64,000 bases of DNA from Isoetes taiwanensis (GCA_021234155.1 JAJEKV010000024.1:16641030-16705029); one strand, 5' to 3'. Positions 10,548 to 23,039 are shown, numbered from the stretch's first letter. Made by a program: numbers and translations. Notes: generated from the letters alone by a model not told the origin.

Positions 10548-12166
10548 GGCAAAATTTCCAGATTTCAAGGCCCCTTTTATTCTCTTCTCCAACAAAGTTT
10601 TATGAGGAGGTGAACCTCCTCCTTGAGGAGATTATTCAAAATAATCCTCGAGGCCAGGAGTCCGAGAGGGTTATTTGGCGTGATCCCCAAGAGGAGGAGG
10701 TTGACCTCCCTTAACCACTTGTCCGAACAGGTTCGGGCTTTGTTTAGAAATGTTTCGAGTTACAAGTAAGGAATTGATCCATTTCTGCTTCACCTGTACC
10801 AACAAAACCTCTATTTCGGCTTCATTTGTCCCACAACAAAGACCTCTGTTTGTTTTTATCTGCCCAAGGCCTCTGTTTCCGTTTGAACTGTAATAAAAGA
10901 CCTCTGTTTCGGCTTGCATGAAACGACTTCCTAGCTATTGATTGAAAGAGGCTTCTTAGGAAGAAACAGTAAAAGCATATGGGCAACGAATCTGAGTTGA
11001 AGATCCGAATAAGAGGTACATATGAAGCCCAAGTAGACGTGCAGACGAATCAAAATGACGAACTTGAGGTGCAGATAAAGCCGAAAGAGATATGCAATCA
11101 AAACCAAACAGAGGCGTTCAAAACAGAGGTTCCCAAACCACTTGTCGGCAGGGATCTGCTTAAGCGAGGGGATCTACTAGAATCTTTGATCAAACAAGGG
11201 GATTGATTTCTGGAGCTTTCGGATATAGTAGCAATAGAGGCTACAACATGAATCGCTGTCACAAGAGGGAGGTTGCACTTAGTATGAGCTGCAGACAAAA
11301 CAAAAGCGCCCAAACAGAGTCGTCACAAAATGGAATCTCCCACGATTATGGCATATTCGGGAGATTATCGTAATAATCACTAGAACATTCTTTTTACAAC
11401 GGTTGGATTCAAATAACCTGCAAGGACAAGTGGTTAAGGGATCATAAATAGACCTTCAAAGCCTGATGATTAAGCAGTGAACCCCCTTTCATCTTATTCT
11501 TGATGTTGTTTATCCTTGTAATTTCATCTTTTGTCTTTATTGTTACATTGATTAATCACATGAACCATTTCTACACATGTTGAATTGGTCATTGGACTCA
11601 ATCAAGAAGAAGATGCACCCTTTTCTTGTGATGTTTGCACTAGCATTTTCATCCTTTATCGTTACCTTAAATTTTTTTAACATGTTGAATTATTTTGAGC
11701 CACCAACGCATGTGTGGCCGTTGAAAGCAAAGAATGAGATAAACGATTCCGAAAAGGAAACTAAGCCTACCTGTTTTGTTCTTTGCATGAATACAATGAA
11801 TACTGATCGATAAATGTTGCCGTTACGAACCTAAAAAGACCTGTTTACTGTTTACTATGATGTCAGTTAAATATTGTCAATTATTATATGAAATTAAGTT
11901 ACCCATTCGGTGCAGTCAAGTCTCTGTAGGGTACGTAACACACCAATTATGATTTGTCTCTTACATCTTATCTGGCTTATTTGGTAGCAATGTATGTAGC
12001 ACTATAGTGGCAGTACTAGTGGCAGTACTTCATTGAGCATCGTGGGAAAAATTATTTAATATAAGAAGCACTTTTATGCTAACTTATGCTATGGTGACGG
12101 TGATACTTAGTAGGTATAATGAAAGTAGATATATTAAAGCAGTATAAGGATGATATGTTATCAGAG
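10548..12166. repeat. PPO-flanking repeat, first copy (R-like block)
   Basis: The block starts with GGCAAAATTTCCAGATTTC, as at 39708 and 63449. It contains the words CAGAGGCGTTCAAAACAGAGG, TCTCCCACGATTATGGCAT and TTGTCTTTATTGTTACATTG shared with the other copies. It leads into a PPO 3' fragment. A short motif ACCTCTGTTT recurs about four times at 10.8-10.91 kb. No gene is recognised inside. Confidence 0.8.
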
Positions 12167-12328
12167 TTAATGATATTCAACATCAAAACCCTTGATAGTG
12201 ATCTTCTCCCCGCCATTTCTGGGAACTAAGGTGACATCAAAGCTTTCCCCATCTTTGATTCCCAAATCCTCAAGAACTTCTCCAGTGGTGTTCGTAGCCA
12301 TATCCTCTTCCCCTTTCTTCATATGTGG
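12167..12328 (-). pseudogene. PPO 3'-end fragment 1
   Basis: It matches the last about 58 codons of the intact PPO (end of the KFDV-type domain), with a short internal deletion in the IGIGEVLEDL region. Homology stops at CATATGTGGAA, where the repeat TCTCCCACG begins. The same junction recurs in three other fragments. Confidence 0.85.
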
Positions 12329-13621
12329 AATCTCCCACGATTATGGCATATTCGGGAGATTATCGTAATAATCACTAGAACGTTGGATTCAAATAACCTG
12401 CAAGGACAAGTGGTTAAGGGATCATAAATAGACCTTCAAAGCTTGATGATTAAGCAGTGAACCCCCTTTCATCTTATTCTTGATGTTGTTTGTACTTGTA
12501 ATTTCATCTTTTGTCTTTATTGTTACATTGATTAATCACATGAACCATTTCTACACATGTTGAATTGGTCATTGGTCTCAATCAAGAAGAAGATGCACCC
12601 TTTTTTTGTGATGTTTGCACTAGCATTTTCATCCTTTATCGTTACCTTAAATTTTTTTATATCCAAAGAGGTATACAAGCAAAACATATTTTAGCATTGT
12701 GCACATGGCTAGCAATATGTACTGCGGTTCTTGGTGCTTCAATCTTGCTTTGAATCTTGAAATGCCCATCGCTGGAGCGTCATAATGGCCATTGCTAGAC
12801 TTCATTATGCCCGTTGAGCCCTTCAAACAAGCTTGCACAAAAAAAAAGTAAGGTGTTGAAGACGTGCCAAAATTTCACATTTTTGTACACCACTATTAAA
12901 AATAAATCCTTGATTGTTTCGAGTCACCATATTAGCCGCTAACAATTATGTCTGAATATGATCGTGCAAGTGATGGATATTATCATTTAGTATTCTCATG
13001 TTGCACATGGTCCACTTGCTACATTTAGTGTTCTTTTCAAAATGTGAAAGAACCAAATTGATAAGGCAGAAAGGAAGATTGTATCTTAAATGGAATTTAC
13101 ATTGTTTTTGATCATGTCCAAGCTCTGTTGTTGTTTGAGACACACAAGAATTTTGCACCAAAAACTTCTTTAAGAAAAGACTTTCAATCTCTCATTAAAT
13201 TGCACATTCTAAAAGGTCAACAAGGGAAGAAAGGCATACCAATACCAATTTGCATAGACATCCTAATTATATGGTCATAAGGCTTCCGCTAATTGAAATA
13301 ACAGTTTTAGATGTACCAAACAAGAGAGTGATATAGTTTTTTCTTTCTCCTAATTTTGAAAATAGGATTGTATCTTTTCATCTTATCTTATCTTATTAAC
13401 TTGAAAGATACAATCCGTAATATTTAAGAAGAATAGAATAGAATAGAGTTTTTATCGTCCACGGAGACCAATTGGCCTATCGGATCCAAACAGGAGGCGC
13501 AACATGCGTATTACTGTCTAGGTTAACTCCCCTCCCCCTTTCCCCCTCCTCTTACCCTCCCCGAAGGGTTGTTTGGGGGAAAAACCGTGACAGGAATAGG
13601 TTTGCTATCAAACTATACAAA
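12329..13621. repeat. L block, copy A
   Basis: Nearly identical to 32684-33984 and 56426-57735. It includes a stem-loop with arms GGATTGTATCTTT / AAAGATACAATCC at 13365-13416; the loop here is expanded by TCTTATCTTATC. It also carries a variable C-rich run near 13.53 kb. The block is cut at its right edge by insertion E1. Confidence 0.9.
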
Positions 13622-13712
13622 CAAGGTGCTGTGCACAGAGGGTTGCCCTCCAGTTTCTTGAGGGTGAAGTGGCCTAAATCAAATCGTGAAGTCATGTTTT
13701 CACGATCTATAT
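13622..13712 (+). repeat. X end of E1
   Basis: About 85 bp match the reverse complement of 30896-30985 at roughly 80% by eye. Two small stem words are visible, GTGC..GCAC and GAGGG-TTG-CCCTC. Confidence 0.8.
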
Positions 13713-15848
13713 TTAAATTAAAGTAGACCCCTGGCATGTTCTTCATCTACAAGCCCGTCCACAATTGCCCCTCGATCGAATTGTGTATTCGTATAGCAGG
13801 ATAGTTGTTGGGTTTGCAATGTAACTAAGTCGTTGAGTGTGCTAAAAATGTTTGTATGTGTTTTATGTCTTCCAGCCACAATGTTAGCACTTTCCAGTAC
13901 TCACAATATTTTAAGCTATAAGTTTTCATTTATAGCACCATTAAATGAGTCGTACCACGTGGATGTATTAGGTATGGAAATAAACCTCTGACATGGAGCA
14001 TTTCTATATAGTGTTTGTATCTCATATAAAATACAAATTTATTTAACTACTATTATGATTGTGGAACTACGTATCTTCACTTGGGTATTTGGATAAATTC
14101 CATACATGTTTGGATTGGAACTAAATTATTAGGGCCGCAAATGGCATATAGCAGATTGTGCCAACTCAACTACATCGCTAATGGGTGAACCTAATTGGCC
14201 AGTTGTGGGAGCAACAAATGAATGCATATCAAAGTTATCAATTGCATGCAAGTTTGGTCTTGGGTGTTCCAATTCGTGGCTATCAATCTTAGAAGATATA
14301 ATGGCATTCTGGTTTGATCACCAGGTATTTAATGGCACGGCTTATTTGAAGAATAGTGTGTTTCCAATCTTCATGGATAGCCTACATTGCTAACTTCTTT
14401 TCTTTGCCTCTGAGATTGATTAATTTTGGAGTTCTTTTGTCCTGTCCCACTATGGCATGGAGATGCACTATTTTGTAAATATAACTCAAGTTGTGGTCCT
14501 ACAATCTCGTATCATATATTTGGATGACACACGGTTGTGCAGCTATGACACATGGTTGTGCAGTTGTAGCACTACATCAAACACCAAATTCTGTTTTCCA
14601 GACATCTTGAAATACATGTAAAGCATTCTGTTCATCATGGCCCTTCTCTCCAAAATCTTAGAACAGAATGGCTTTAGGAGACATATGCCAAATGCTTAAA
14701 CCTTGGCTCACAATCGAGCCAGAAGATAACTTGGTTCATCTTCCAACTGCTTACAGATTTTGCAACTGAAAGACATAGTTGGAGATTTCTTAGCACTTTA
14801 AAATGCTGAACTAGTAGAGCTTTTTGAACACGAATACCACTTGTATAATTGTGAACTTGAGAGACGAAAAAGTTGCACAAATAAAAAACTAATAGATCAG
14901 GACTTACAAAAGTATATTTATTATCCTTGTTGTACCTTGCTCATTGAGTCAAATTTCATATCAACCAACATGCAAATATGGATTTGACCAAGAAGGAAAT
15001 CCAATATTAGGGACCAAACCAATTGGGTGTGAACATTAATATGTCACATGTGTCTAGGACATGTGGATTCAGTTGTGCAAGTCATCACTACATTAAAATG
15101 TACAAATATACAACGCCATCGATCCATAATGGCAAGTCTAAAACGGCAAAAGTACAAAATGGGCAAAAGTACAAAATGATATCATTCTACTAAACAATGC
15201 TCTTGTTTCACTCCAAAACCACATACAGAAAACGGAAACAAAAACAAAAACATGGCAAGTCAAATCTTGAAAACGGAAACTGAAAATAGCAAACAAAACA
15301 GCAAAGTACAAAAGAACACAGAATGATTTCATATTACTGAATAATGCCCTTGTTTTACTCCAAAACCACATAAAAATAGAGTACGAACTCATAATAAGAA
15401 CAATTGAAGCTAACATAGCCATTTTAGAAAAATAGGCTAGACTTACGAAAGTTTAGGTTGCGAGATCTGTTTTGCCTTTGCTCAAAGTCGGTAAACATGA
15501 AGCCTACAACATTGTGGATTGGGACAACTCATGAAATGCAGTCTTTTGGCTCTGGATTCTGTCCTTTTAAGTAAAAGCTCTTGATTTTGTTTTTAGGAAG
15601 AAATCCATCTCAAATGCGCAGCCCCAACAGACCCTGACTCAAAATTTTAATATACAACTTATAATCCCACATTCCACTTACATAGTCTTCCATTGGATTT
15701 CTTTAAATATTTCCCAACATTACTTGGGTAAAATGCCATAAATATACTTGACAAGCCTTTGATGACTAGTCTGCATTATTTTGTTACAGGATCAATTCCA
15801 AAAACAAGAATAACAATTATGCCAACATAACCAGGGCCATGTCACTTA
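13713..15848. other. E1 cargo, unrecognised
   Basis: AT-rich DNA with short frames only. The longest, at 14181-14393, has no recognised family. It lies downstream of the SMYD fragment and may be its original 3' flank. Confidence 0.4.
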
Positions 15849-17034
15849 CTATGCTGGTAAACTGGCATCCCCCATGCAAATTTTGCGGATGCTCTGAACA
15901 CGCTTGAAACCATCTTGTGCCTAAAAAGGTGGATCTAATCAGTATCCAAACCACAGCCAAGGAATAAATATACCATAAGAACTAACCTGTTTCTGATATC
16001 GTTTAACCAAGACAGTGGAAGCACCACTACTTTCAGCCCTTTCTGAATACATCTCACCTAGACAGAAGTAGAAGTTTGCAATCTCCAATGATGGACCAAG
16101 GAGTACTTGCTCCATACAGTTTAATATGCGCCGACATACACGAATTCCTTCCTTTGCATCTCCCAATGCTCGGCAACAGTTCATCAAAGGTGTAAATCAA
16201 ATAGCAGCACATGTAAGGGATGCTGGAAAATTCCACATGAGAAGAATCAGACCACTGGGCCCTAGTTAAGCAACTAGCACTATACTATGTATGCAGAATC
16301 ATTACTAACGTCTCTCTCCTAAATGAGTGCTTTGGAGTTCCAAATACAACTCAATGTTTGTACCAGCTTTCCTGTAAAGTTGACAATGTAATTCTCCAAG
16401 AGGATCCGAGCGTCCTTGAAGTGTCTTTCACCATATACAGTTACTGCTCTGACCAACTGCTGTTCTGCCTCAGACACTATCTCCCATGGTATGATAGACA
16501 AATCTCTACCTCTTTTCGAAAGATCCGATAAATTTTTACATGAATCGCATTCCCAAAATAATGATTCTTCGCCCTCAGCAAAATTATTATGCAGTGAAGA
16601 ACTTCTTACAATTACCCCACCGCAGCCTTTCACATTACAAACACATCCCTGCAATGCACCCAGCATAAATTACTGTAAATAATACAGGATCAAGGGAAGA
16701 AGCAATAGGAACCTCAAGGAATCGATCAACAGATTGAGAAAAGGGCTCCAAACAACGCTCACAAGAGCAGTCAAAATATTTCGTTGCAGCAAGCTGCCTC
16801 TTCCGTGTTCCTCTTGGTTCATACAAATTGATATACGAAACACATGCTGCACAAGTGATGCTTTAAATTACAGCAATAAGAACTGATTACAAGACATGGA
16901 GCAGGCAAATAAGAGCATACTTTAATACGAGCAAACTAAACTTTCACCTCTGTATCTTGTGGGATATCATAAGTAGCTCGAACATACATGGTACTACCTT
17001 CAGATGCAAAACAGCAATTTGGTCTGTCACAGTG
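15849..17034 (-). pseudogene. SMYD-type (SET-MYND) lysine methyltransferase fragment
   Basis: Exon-like blocks on the minus strand run in the right order. 17034-16948 is the end of the SET core (HCDRPNCCFASEG...VRATYDIPQDTE). 16846-16713 is the post-SET part (SYINLYEPRGTRKRQLAATK then FDCSCERC). 16648 to about 16360 has a Cys pair (CVCNVKGCGG, WECDSCKN) and helices. About 16187-15987 is a TPR-like region. 15920-15849 is the C-terminus, ending at a TAG stop. AG/GT splice borders flank most blocks. The N-terminal SET half and the MYND zinc finger are missing, and the frame does not carry cleanly from the first to the second block, so it cannot make an active enzyme. It was probably captured with its introns by E1. 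The closest plant family is probably ASHR1-like, without certainty. Confidence 0.75.
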
Positions 17035-17810
17035 CTGTGGTTTCTCATTCAATCACACTAAACAATAATGCATAATCCCGAAATCTGTAAGCTTCTCAGT
17101 CATAATAGTAAATAGCATCCTAAGTCATAATAGTATCATCTATGAAGAACATCAGTAAGATGGAAATCACATCATTTTATGTTTTGTAATATAGATTCTT
17201 GATCCGTGATATCCATTTCAAGAAGAAAGGGATTAATGTTTTGGAGTTGAGTCAAGTGAAGTTTTGGGCCAAAAATACTCGACGATAGAAAGTCCCTGCT
17301 TATTGCCCAAAGTAAGCAAAGCTATAAAAGAAAGGAAAAACACAAATATAGACCTTGAAAAGCATGTAACGATTCCCTGTTTCAAATTGAACTCCAAGTA
17401 TTGCAATCCAGAGCTTTTGTGCTTGACAACTCGTTTTTCTCTTCCCTATGCATTATACATAAAGTTTAGTTGCAACAATTGCACTAAGATTATTCTCAAT
17501 GATCATTGCATGAGAAATACATACTATGTATGAGAAGTTTATACAAAGTTCATGTGATACAAGAAAAGGGCATCGGTTTATGTGAGAGTTTTTGCAAGGA
17601 TGTGAAAGGAGCCAGGCCAGCTTCTGCTCCTAGTACAAACTGCAATCTACAATCAAATCCACGGTCTAATGCTCCTTGAGCTCGATGCCTAGAATGGAAG
17701 AAACTGGACCCCAAACAGAATGACCCCAAATCACGGCAGGACAACTCTGGGCAGGAGCAAACCTCTGTCATCGCCCACCAAAAAATACTGCCAAAGCCTA
17801 ATGCACTTCG
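17035..17810. other. E1 cargo, no recognisable gene
   Basis: This lies upstream of the SMYD fragment and could be intron sequence. No MYND or N-terminal SET motif is seen on either strand. Confidence 0.4.
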
Positions 17811-18042
17811 TGTTGACAGGTGTCATCGCAAGCCTAAAGCGGTCATCGGTCACCTAATTACAGCATGAATTGTTGGCTAAACATGAGGCCTAAATATCTG
17901 CCTAGATTTGTGTTCTTCGTTGTTATTTAGAGCTGAGAAATCTCAGCTCCAAGCAGTTCTTTTCTGCTCTTTGTATTCCGTTCTTTCAATCAATGTTATC
18001 ACTGTTGTGATCTCCATCATCTTGTGATCCCTGAGTTCTTCA
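17811..18042 (+). repeat. 5' LTR of copia element
   Basis: Starts TGTTGACAGGTGTC and ends GAGTTCTTCA. No difference from the 3' LTR found by eye. Confidence 0.95.
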
Positions 18043-18054
18043 TGGTATCGAGCG
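18043..18054 (+). other. Primer-binding site
   Basis: TGGTATCGAGCG directly follows the 5' LTR, as in plant copia elements. Confidence 0.75.
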
Positions 18055-18069
18055 AGCGCTACTCAAGAG

Positions 18070-18962
18070 ATGGACACCAACTCGCAACATCCTCCGTCCA
18101 CGCTGCTTTGTGATTGCACCCGCATCACCGAATTGTTCGATCCTACAAAAGGCCTGAAAATTTGGGATTGAAAAATTCAAAGGAGAGAATTTCCGATGTG
18201 GAAATATCGGATCACGGACCTTTTTTGAAGCAAAGGGGATTATGGGAGATTGTCAACGGAAAGAGACCAAACCTCGGGGAGATCCGTCTGCAAAGAAATG
18301 GATGGCAAAAGATTCTCGAGGCACTCTCACGGCTCATTTGCGGCGTCCATCACACCATTCTCAACCGAATCAAGGTCTCCCACAGTGCTTCAATGTGCTG
18401 GTCCAAACTGTTGCGCCTATTTGAAAGCAAGACTCTGGCCACCCAAGTCATGCTCAGGCATCAACTGTATGCCACCAAAGTACAGGATGGAGAATCCATG
18501 AGTCCGCACATTGGCAAACTCAAATCGATGGATCGGGTTAGGAGGAGGAGGTGAAATCAAGCTATGCTCAAATTGCTCCTGCTTCATGGAGCAGCACAAT
18601 TGTCTCACGCTTCTCTCAAGCCTCCCCCCTGCATATGGAAATCTGGTGGTCGTGCTCTCTAATAATACTCATGTTCTCACATGGGAAGAAGTAAGCGCCA
18701 AGATCTTACAGGAAGAGGTACGATTACAGCAGCAGGGATCATCCGATCCTCAGTTAGCCTTGTTCACCACCAACAAGGCCCCCAAAATCGATCAGCGGAT
18801 GACCGGGAAAGAGGACAAACGTCCTCGTTGCATCCACTGTCGACGCCGGGGGCACCTCAGCGAGGGTTGCTGGAAATACTTGGCCGGTAAAGCCCGCCCG
18901 ACCACCACCACCACCACCAAAACCCGCCGATCTCAACCGAAATGCGAGCTACACCAACGCTG
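18070..18962 (+). pseudogene. gag: Copia Gag, frameshifted
   Basis: The ATG at 18070 opens MDTNSQHPPSTLL and stops after about 35 codons. Gag continues in other frames with LWEIVNGKRPN (about 18240), ATQVMLRHQLYATKVQDGES (about 18450), and a zinc knuckle CIHCRRRGHLSEGC (about 18833-18874) that keeps the full CX2CX4HX4C pattern. At least two frame changes separate these parts. Gag forms the particle and binds RNA through the knuckle. Confidence 0.85.
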
Positions 18963-18970
18963 AGGCCCAA

Positions 18971-21900
18971 TTGCAGCCAGCAGGAGCCTTCATGACAGTA
19001 GCACATGCCATTCCTGGCACCAATACTTGGTGGATCGATAGCGCAGCATCTCACCATATGACAGGTATAAAAAGTGATTTTCTTCACTCACAGTTCCTGT
19101 CCCAGCCGATCTGCATCTCCACCAGCAATGGACATCAGCTTGTTGCCTCCCACATCGGACCGTTCAATCACGGTTTGGAACTTTCGCACTCCAAGGTAGC
19201 CAATGTTCTTCCGGTTCGGGGTCTCGATCAAAAGCTTCTTTGTGTGGCACAATTAGCCGACTCGGCTTCAAGGTGGATTTCAATTCTAGTGAAGCTTCGC
19301 ATCATTGATTCCCGCACAAGAAAAGGTTATGGCTACACCGCACCGCGATTCGGCAATCTATACAAAGCCGCACACCTTTGTTCCCCGGTTGCTTTGCATA
19401 CCCAAATTACTTGATGAACGATGGCACATAATGATTGGGTCACGCGGCATCATCGGCGTTCATGAAACACTTCAATCCAATGTTTGTCCGCGGGCCTCCC
19501 ATCACGGTTATCATTCTCTCGCCTCTGCGAGATCTGCACCATGGGGAAGCAGCACCGACTCCCATTTCCACATGATCCTCATCGATGCACACTTCCGCGA
19601 AAGAGTTCACGCGATGATATTTCTGGCGCACACCCTCGCTCTGTTGGAGGTTCTTTTTACTTCCTGACCTTCATAGATGATGCCACCCGTTACACCCAGG
19701 TATTCTTTCTTCATCGAAAGTCTGAAGTCTTCCATTACTTTCAAATTTATGTTGCACAGGTACACACCCAATTGGGTTGACCACTCACTCCAGCGATCTC
19801 ATGAGTGACAATGGAGGGGAGTATACTTCATCTATGCTGCAGCAGTTTTGCACCTCAAAAGGCATTGAGCACAGGACCTCCATTGCTGGCACATCGGAAC
19901 AAAATGGTTTGGCTGAACGCATGAATCGCACCATCAAAGACATGGCCCGCTGCCTCCTTCTTCAAGCCCGACTTCCCTTGGCTTTCTGGGCTGAAGCAGT
20001 ACACACTGCGGTCTACCTTCGCAATCGTCTTGTTCCACAGAAATCCTCCTCCAAGCAAACTCCCTTCCAACTTTGGACAGGCCAAGTTCCGGATCTTAGC
20101 CACCTGCGCACCTTTGGTTGTCTGGCTCATGCACTCAATCTCCGCCAACCTGCCGGCAGTGCTTTTGCTTCCCGCAGTATCCCTTCCATTTTCATTGGCT
20201 ATTCTTCCACCAAGAAAGGCTACAAGCTCTTTAATCCGGTCTCCAAACGCATGTACTTCAGTCGGGATGTTCAATTTTTTGAAGACAAACATGGATCTGC
20301 CCTGCTCTCTCCCACGTCCACACCTGAGTACACCACTTTTGTTATGCCCATTCAATCCCCAGACCCATCACCTCCCACTGCTGTTCACTCCCCTGCTCCA
20401 ACAGAATTTCCCATTGATCCTCCCTCGCCCATCTCCTCAGACCCGCCAGTTGTTTCTCCTCCAGCACCTCGTCGCTCCACTCGAACTTGGAAGCCCACAC
20501 CGAAGATGCTGACTTATCAGGCGGCATTCAATACTCATGACATTTCCACCCCTCAATCCCACAATCAAGCACTGTCTGGCCCCCAAGCATATCAGTGGAA
20601 GCAGGCTATGGATCAGGAGATTGCTTCACTTCACCGCAACCAAACATGGCAGCTTGTTCCTCTTCCCCCAGACCGGAAGTTGGTTTCCTCCAAATGGATT
20701 TTCAAGATCAAGTACAAAGCTGATGGCACACCGGGATCGATTCAAGGCTCTCGGTTTGTAGCTCGTGGCTTCTCCCAAATTGCGGGGGGTTGATTTTGTG
20801 GACACTTACTCTCCGTCGTCAAGATGACCACGATCCGAATCCTCCTTTCCTTTCTTTGCTGCAAATGATCTTGAAATCCAACAGATGGACGTTGAAGCGG
20901 CTTTTCTCTATGGTGATCTCTCTGAGGACATCTATCTGGAGCAGCCAGCAGGTTATGTTCAATCCGGCCAGGAGAATCTCGTCTGCAAGCTCAATAAGGC
21001 TCTCTATGGCCTTCGTCCAAGCACCCCGGGCTTGGTATCACAAAATCCATATGTTCTTGGCGGCTCAAGGATTCACTAGTGGAGACTCAGACACCAACCT
21101 CGTACATCCAACAAGACGACTCGGATTTCGCTTCTCGGCCTATACATTGATGACGTTGTCCTTATCAGCAACTCTCTCCAAGATCAACACTATCAAGCAA
21201 GCTCTCAACACCGCCTTCTCAATGCACGATCTCGGCAACATCGCTAATTTGCCTAGGCCTCCGGATCACCCGCAGAATCGGCCTCAACGCTTGCTCTGTA
21301 TTGATCAAACTCAATATGCTCATGATGTCCTCACCAAGTTTGGTATGCCCGATTGCAATGGCTGTGCAATTCCCCTTGATCCAGGATCCAAACTCTCTGG
21401 CGCTCAATGCCCTCGGTGATGAAGATCGTGTGCCCTTATGCAAGACATTCCTTACCGCGATCTCCTTGGATGCCTCAACTATCGATGATGTCCACACGCC
21501 TACGACCTTGCCTACTCAAATGGGTCTCCTCGGTCGCTTCATGACCGACCCGGCATGCCACACCGGATCAAGGCTCAAACGAGTTCTCCGCTACACCGCA
21601 AGCCACCAAAGATTACGGGCTTCCTCGTATGGTTCTCCTTCCTCCTTCCCCGCCAATCACTTTATTGGATATTCCGATCGCTGATCATCTTTGGAGACCC
21701 CGATGAAGCCAAGTCTACTTCGGGCTTCGCTTACTTACTCAATGGTGGGCTGTTACACGGAGTTCCAAGAAGCAATCCGTCACTGCACTCTCAACCACCG
21801 GCCGAATACATAGGCTGCTGTGAAGTCGCCAAAGAGGCCGAATGGCTCATCAAAGTCACCACGGATCTTCCAATGCAGCGGGGAGCTTCCACTCACCATC

Positions 21901-22190
21901 TTACGTGACAACCAAAGTGCCACTGCCCTTGCCAAAGACTCTCGGTTCCATCCCAAAACCAAACACATCAAAACTTCGCTTTCATTATCTTCGCGAAGAA
22001 GTCCAAGCTGGTCGCGTTACGCTACCTCACCGTTCCTCCCAGTCCATGGTTGCTGATATCCTCACTAAACCTCTTCCTAAACCAAAATTTGAACAGCATC
22101 GCACTGCTCTTCGTGTCGTCCCCCGGACATCAGTTCAAGCAGGAGACATGCCAATCACAGGTGACCTTCTGCCCTCGGCTCACTCAGACA
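18971..22190 (+). pseudogene. pol: Copia Pol (protease, integrase, RT, RNase H), frameshifted
   Basis: Domains in order are as follows. Protease has WWIDSAASHHMT (about 19030). Integrase has its pre-core CEICTMGKQHRLPF (about 19535), core FIDDATRY (about 19670), SDNGGEY (about 19803) and EQNGLAERMNRT (about 19900); this longest clean stretch runs 19777-20793. Reverse transcriptase has [27 protein letters not shown] (about 20910) and YIDDVVLIS (about 21145). RNase H has DEAKSTSGFAYLLNGG (about 21705) and ends with FHPKTKHIK (about 21950). Catalytic motifs are present, but the frame changes at least six times, so no polyprotein can be made. The cause is either decay or residual single-base sequence errors. 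Confidence 0.9.
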
Positions 22191-22198
22191 AGCAGGAG

Positions 22199-22430
22199 TG
22201 TTGACAGGTGTCATCGCAAGCCTAAAGCGGTCATCGGTCACCTAATTACAGCATGAATTGTTGGCTAAACATGAGGCCTAAATATCTGCCTAGATTTGTG
22301 TTCTTCGTTGTTATTTAGAGCTGAGAAATCTCAGCTCCAAGCAGTTCTTTTCTGCTCTTTGTATTCCGTTCTTTCAATCAATGTTATCACTGTTGTGATC
22401 TCCATCATCTTGTGATCCCTGAGTTCTTCA
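22199..22430 (+). repeat. 3' LTR of copia element
   Basis: 232 bp, apparently identical to the 5' LTR, followed by the second CTTCG target copy. Confidence 0.95.
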
Positions 22431-22909
22431 CTTCGAAAGCTGGAAAATACCTAGGTTAAGCCCGGATTCCGCGACGGGGAAAAAACTTCAACTATAAGGC
22501 CAGGAGGAAGGACGAATCCGGCATCAGAGATGCTCCATTGTCGAGTTCAATAGCCTTTGCTGTCAAGTCTTCACGCTAAATCCCATCAAGCGATGCTTCT
22601 GCAGACAAGAAAAATCACAGAAATGCTATTAAAAACTAAGAAAAACTATGATTGAATTGCAAGAGCCAGACCCTATATGGTGCAGCATCGTCAACTTTCG
22701 AAATCTGCTACCTGATTTTATAAGGAAAGCCTTGCCATGCAGAGCCGGAATGACATGCAGCATGCACTCAACGCAGCAGATGCAAAATCTTCCTTCAATT
22801 TGGGTCCAACAAATGCTCACCCTTGAAAAATGGAACCCTGACGGAAGGCGCGGAAGGGAGGGCAGAATCCGAGGTGCAGAAGCCATAGCCAAATCTGATA
22901 TTGGGGCTG
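22431..22909. other. E1 cargo, unrecognised
   Basis: The minus strand has a frame from about 22887 starting MASAPRILPSLPRLPSG, transit-peptide-like in composition, and further exon-like text toward 22.5 kb. No family is recognised. The same position next to a Y arm carries a subtilase start at 29.9 kb. Confidence 0.3.
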
Positions 22910-23039
22910 GATGACCGAGCATTTACAGGCAGCAGCCAGTTTTTAGCAGTCATCAGCATATGCTCGGTATATGCCAGTATATACTTGAATATGCCCACAT
23001 ACCCACATAAACGAGGGTTTGCCCCCCTAGGGGCAACCC
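22910..23039 (-). repeat. Y end of E1
   Basis: About 130 bp, inverted relative to 23709-23840 and 29733-29870. It ends in a 10-bp hairpin with a CCTA-type loop exactly at the insertion border. Confidence 0.8.

Larger units (their letters stand above)
17811..22430 (+). mobile_element. Full-length Ty1/copia retrotransposon inside E1
   Basis: A 4620-bp element has 232-bp LTRs that look identical to each other and a perfect 5-bp target duplication CTTCG (17806-17810 and 22431-22435). The primer site TGGTATCGAGCG lies at 18043. A purine-rich AAGCAGGAG precedes the 3' LTR. Gag, protease, integrase, reverse transcriptase and RNase H occur in copia order but are broken by several frameshifts. Identical LTRs mean a very recent insertion, which contrasts with the broken genes. 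Confidence 0.95.
13622..23039 (+). mobile_element. Insertion E1: 9.4-kb element with X and Y ends, carrying gene fragments
   Basis: The sister units (33981-33988 and 57732-57740) run from CTATAC through an A-run into TACAAAT or CACAAAT. Here the same site is split after AAA and resumes with AAAAATACAAAT, 9418 bp later. The left end (X) starts CAAGGTGCTGTGCAC. The right end (Y) closes with a hairpin GGGTTTGCCCC...GGGGCAACCC directly at the border. Contents are an SMYD fragment, unrecognised DNA and a later Ty1/copia insertion. No transposase, Rep or helicase is seen. The ends are unlike each other, so it is not an ordinary TIR transposon. A Helentron/Helitron2-like rolling-circle element fits best, by inference. 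Confidence 0.7.

Noticed and set aside
12565-12753. Recurring frame MVIGLNQEEDAPF in L blocks
   Set aside because: It starts in repeat DNA and is disrupted in the R versions of the same motif; no domain is recognisable.
13622-23039. E1 as a canonical Helitron (5' TC, 3' CTRR, A/T target)
   Set aside because: Its borders start CAAGG and end AACCC, and the target is an A-run. Only the Helentron/Helitron2 variant remains plausible.
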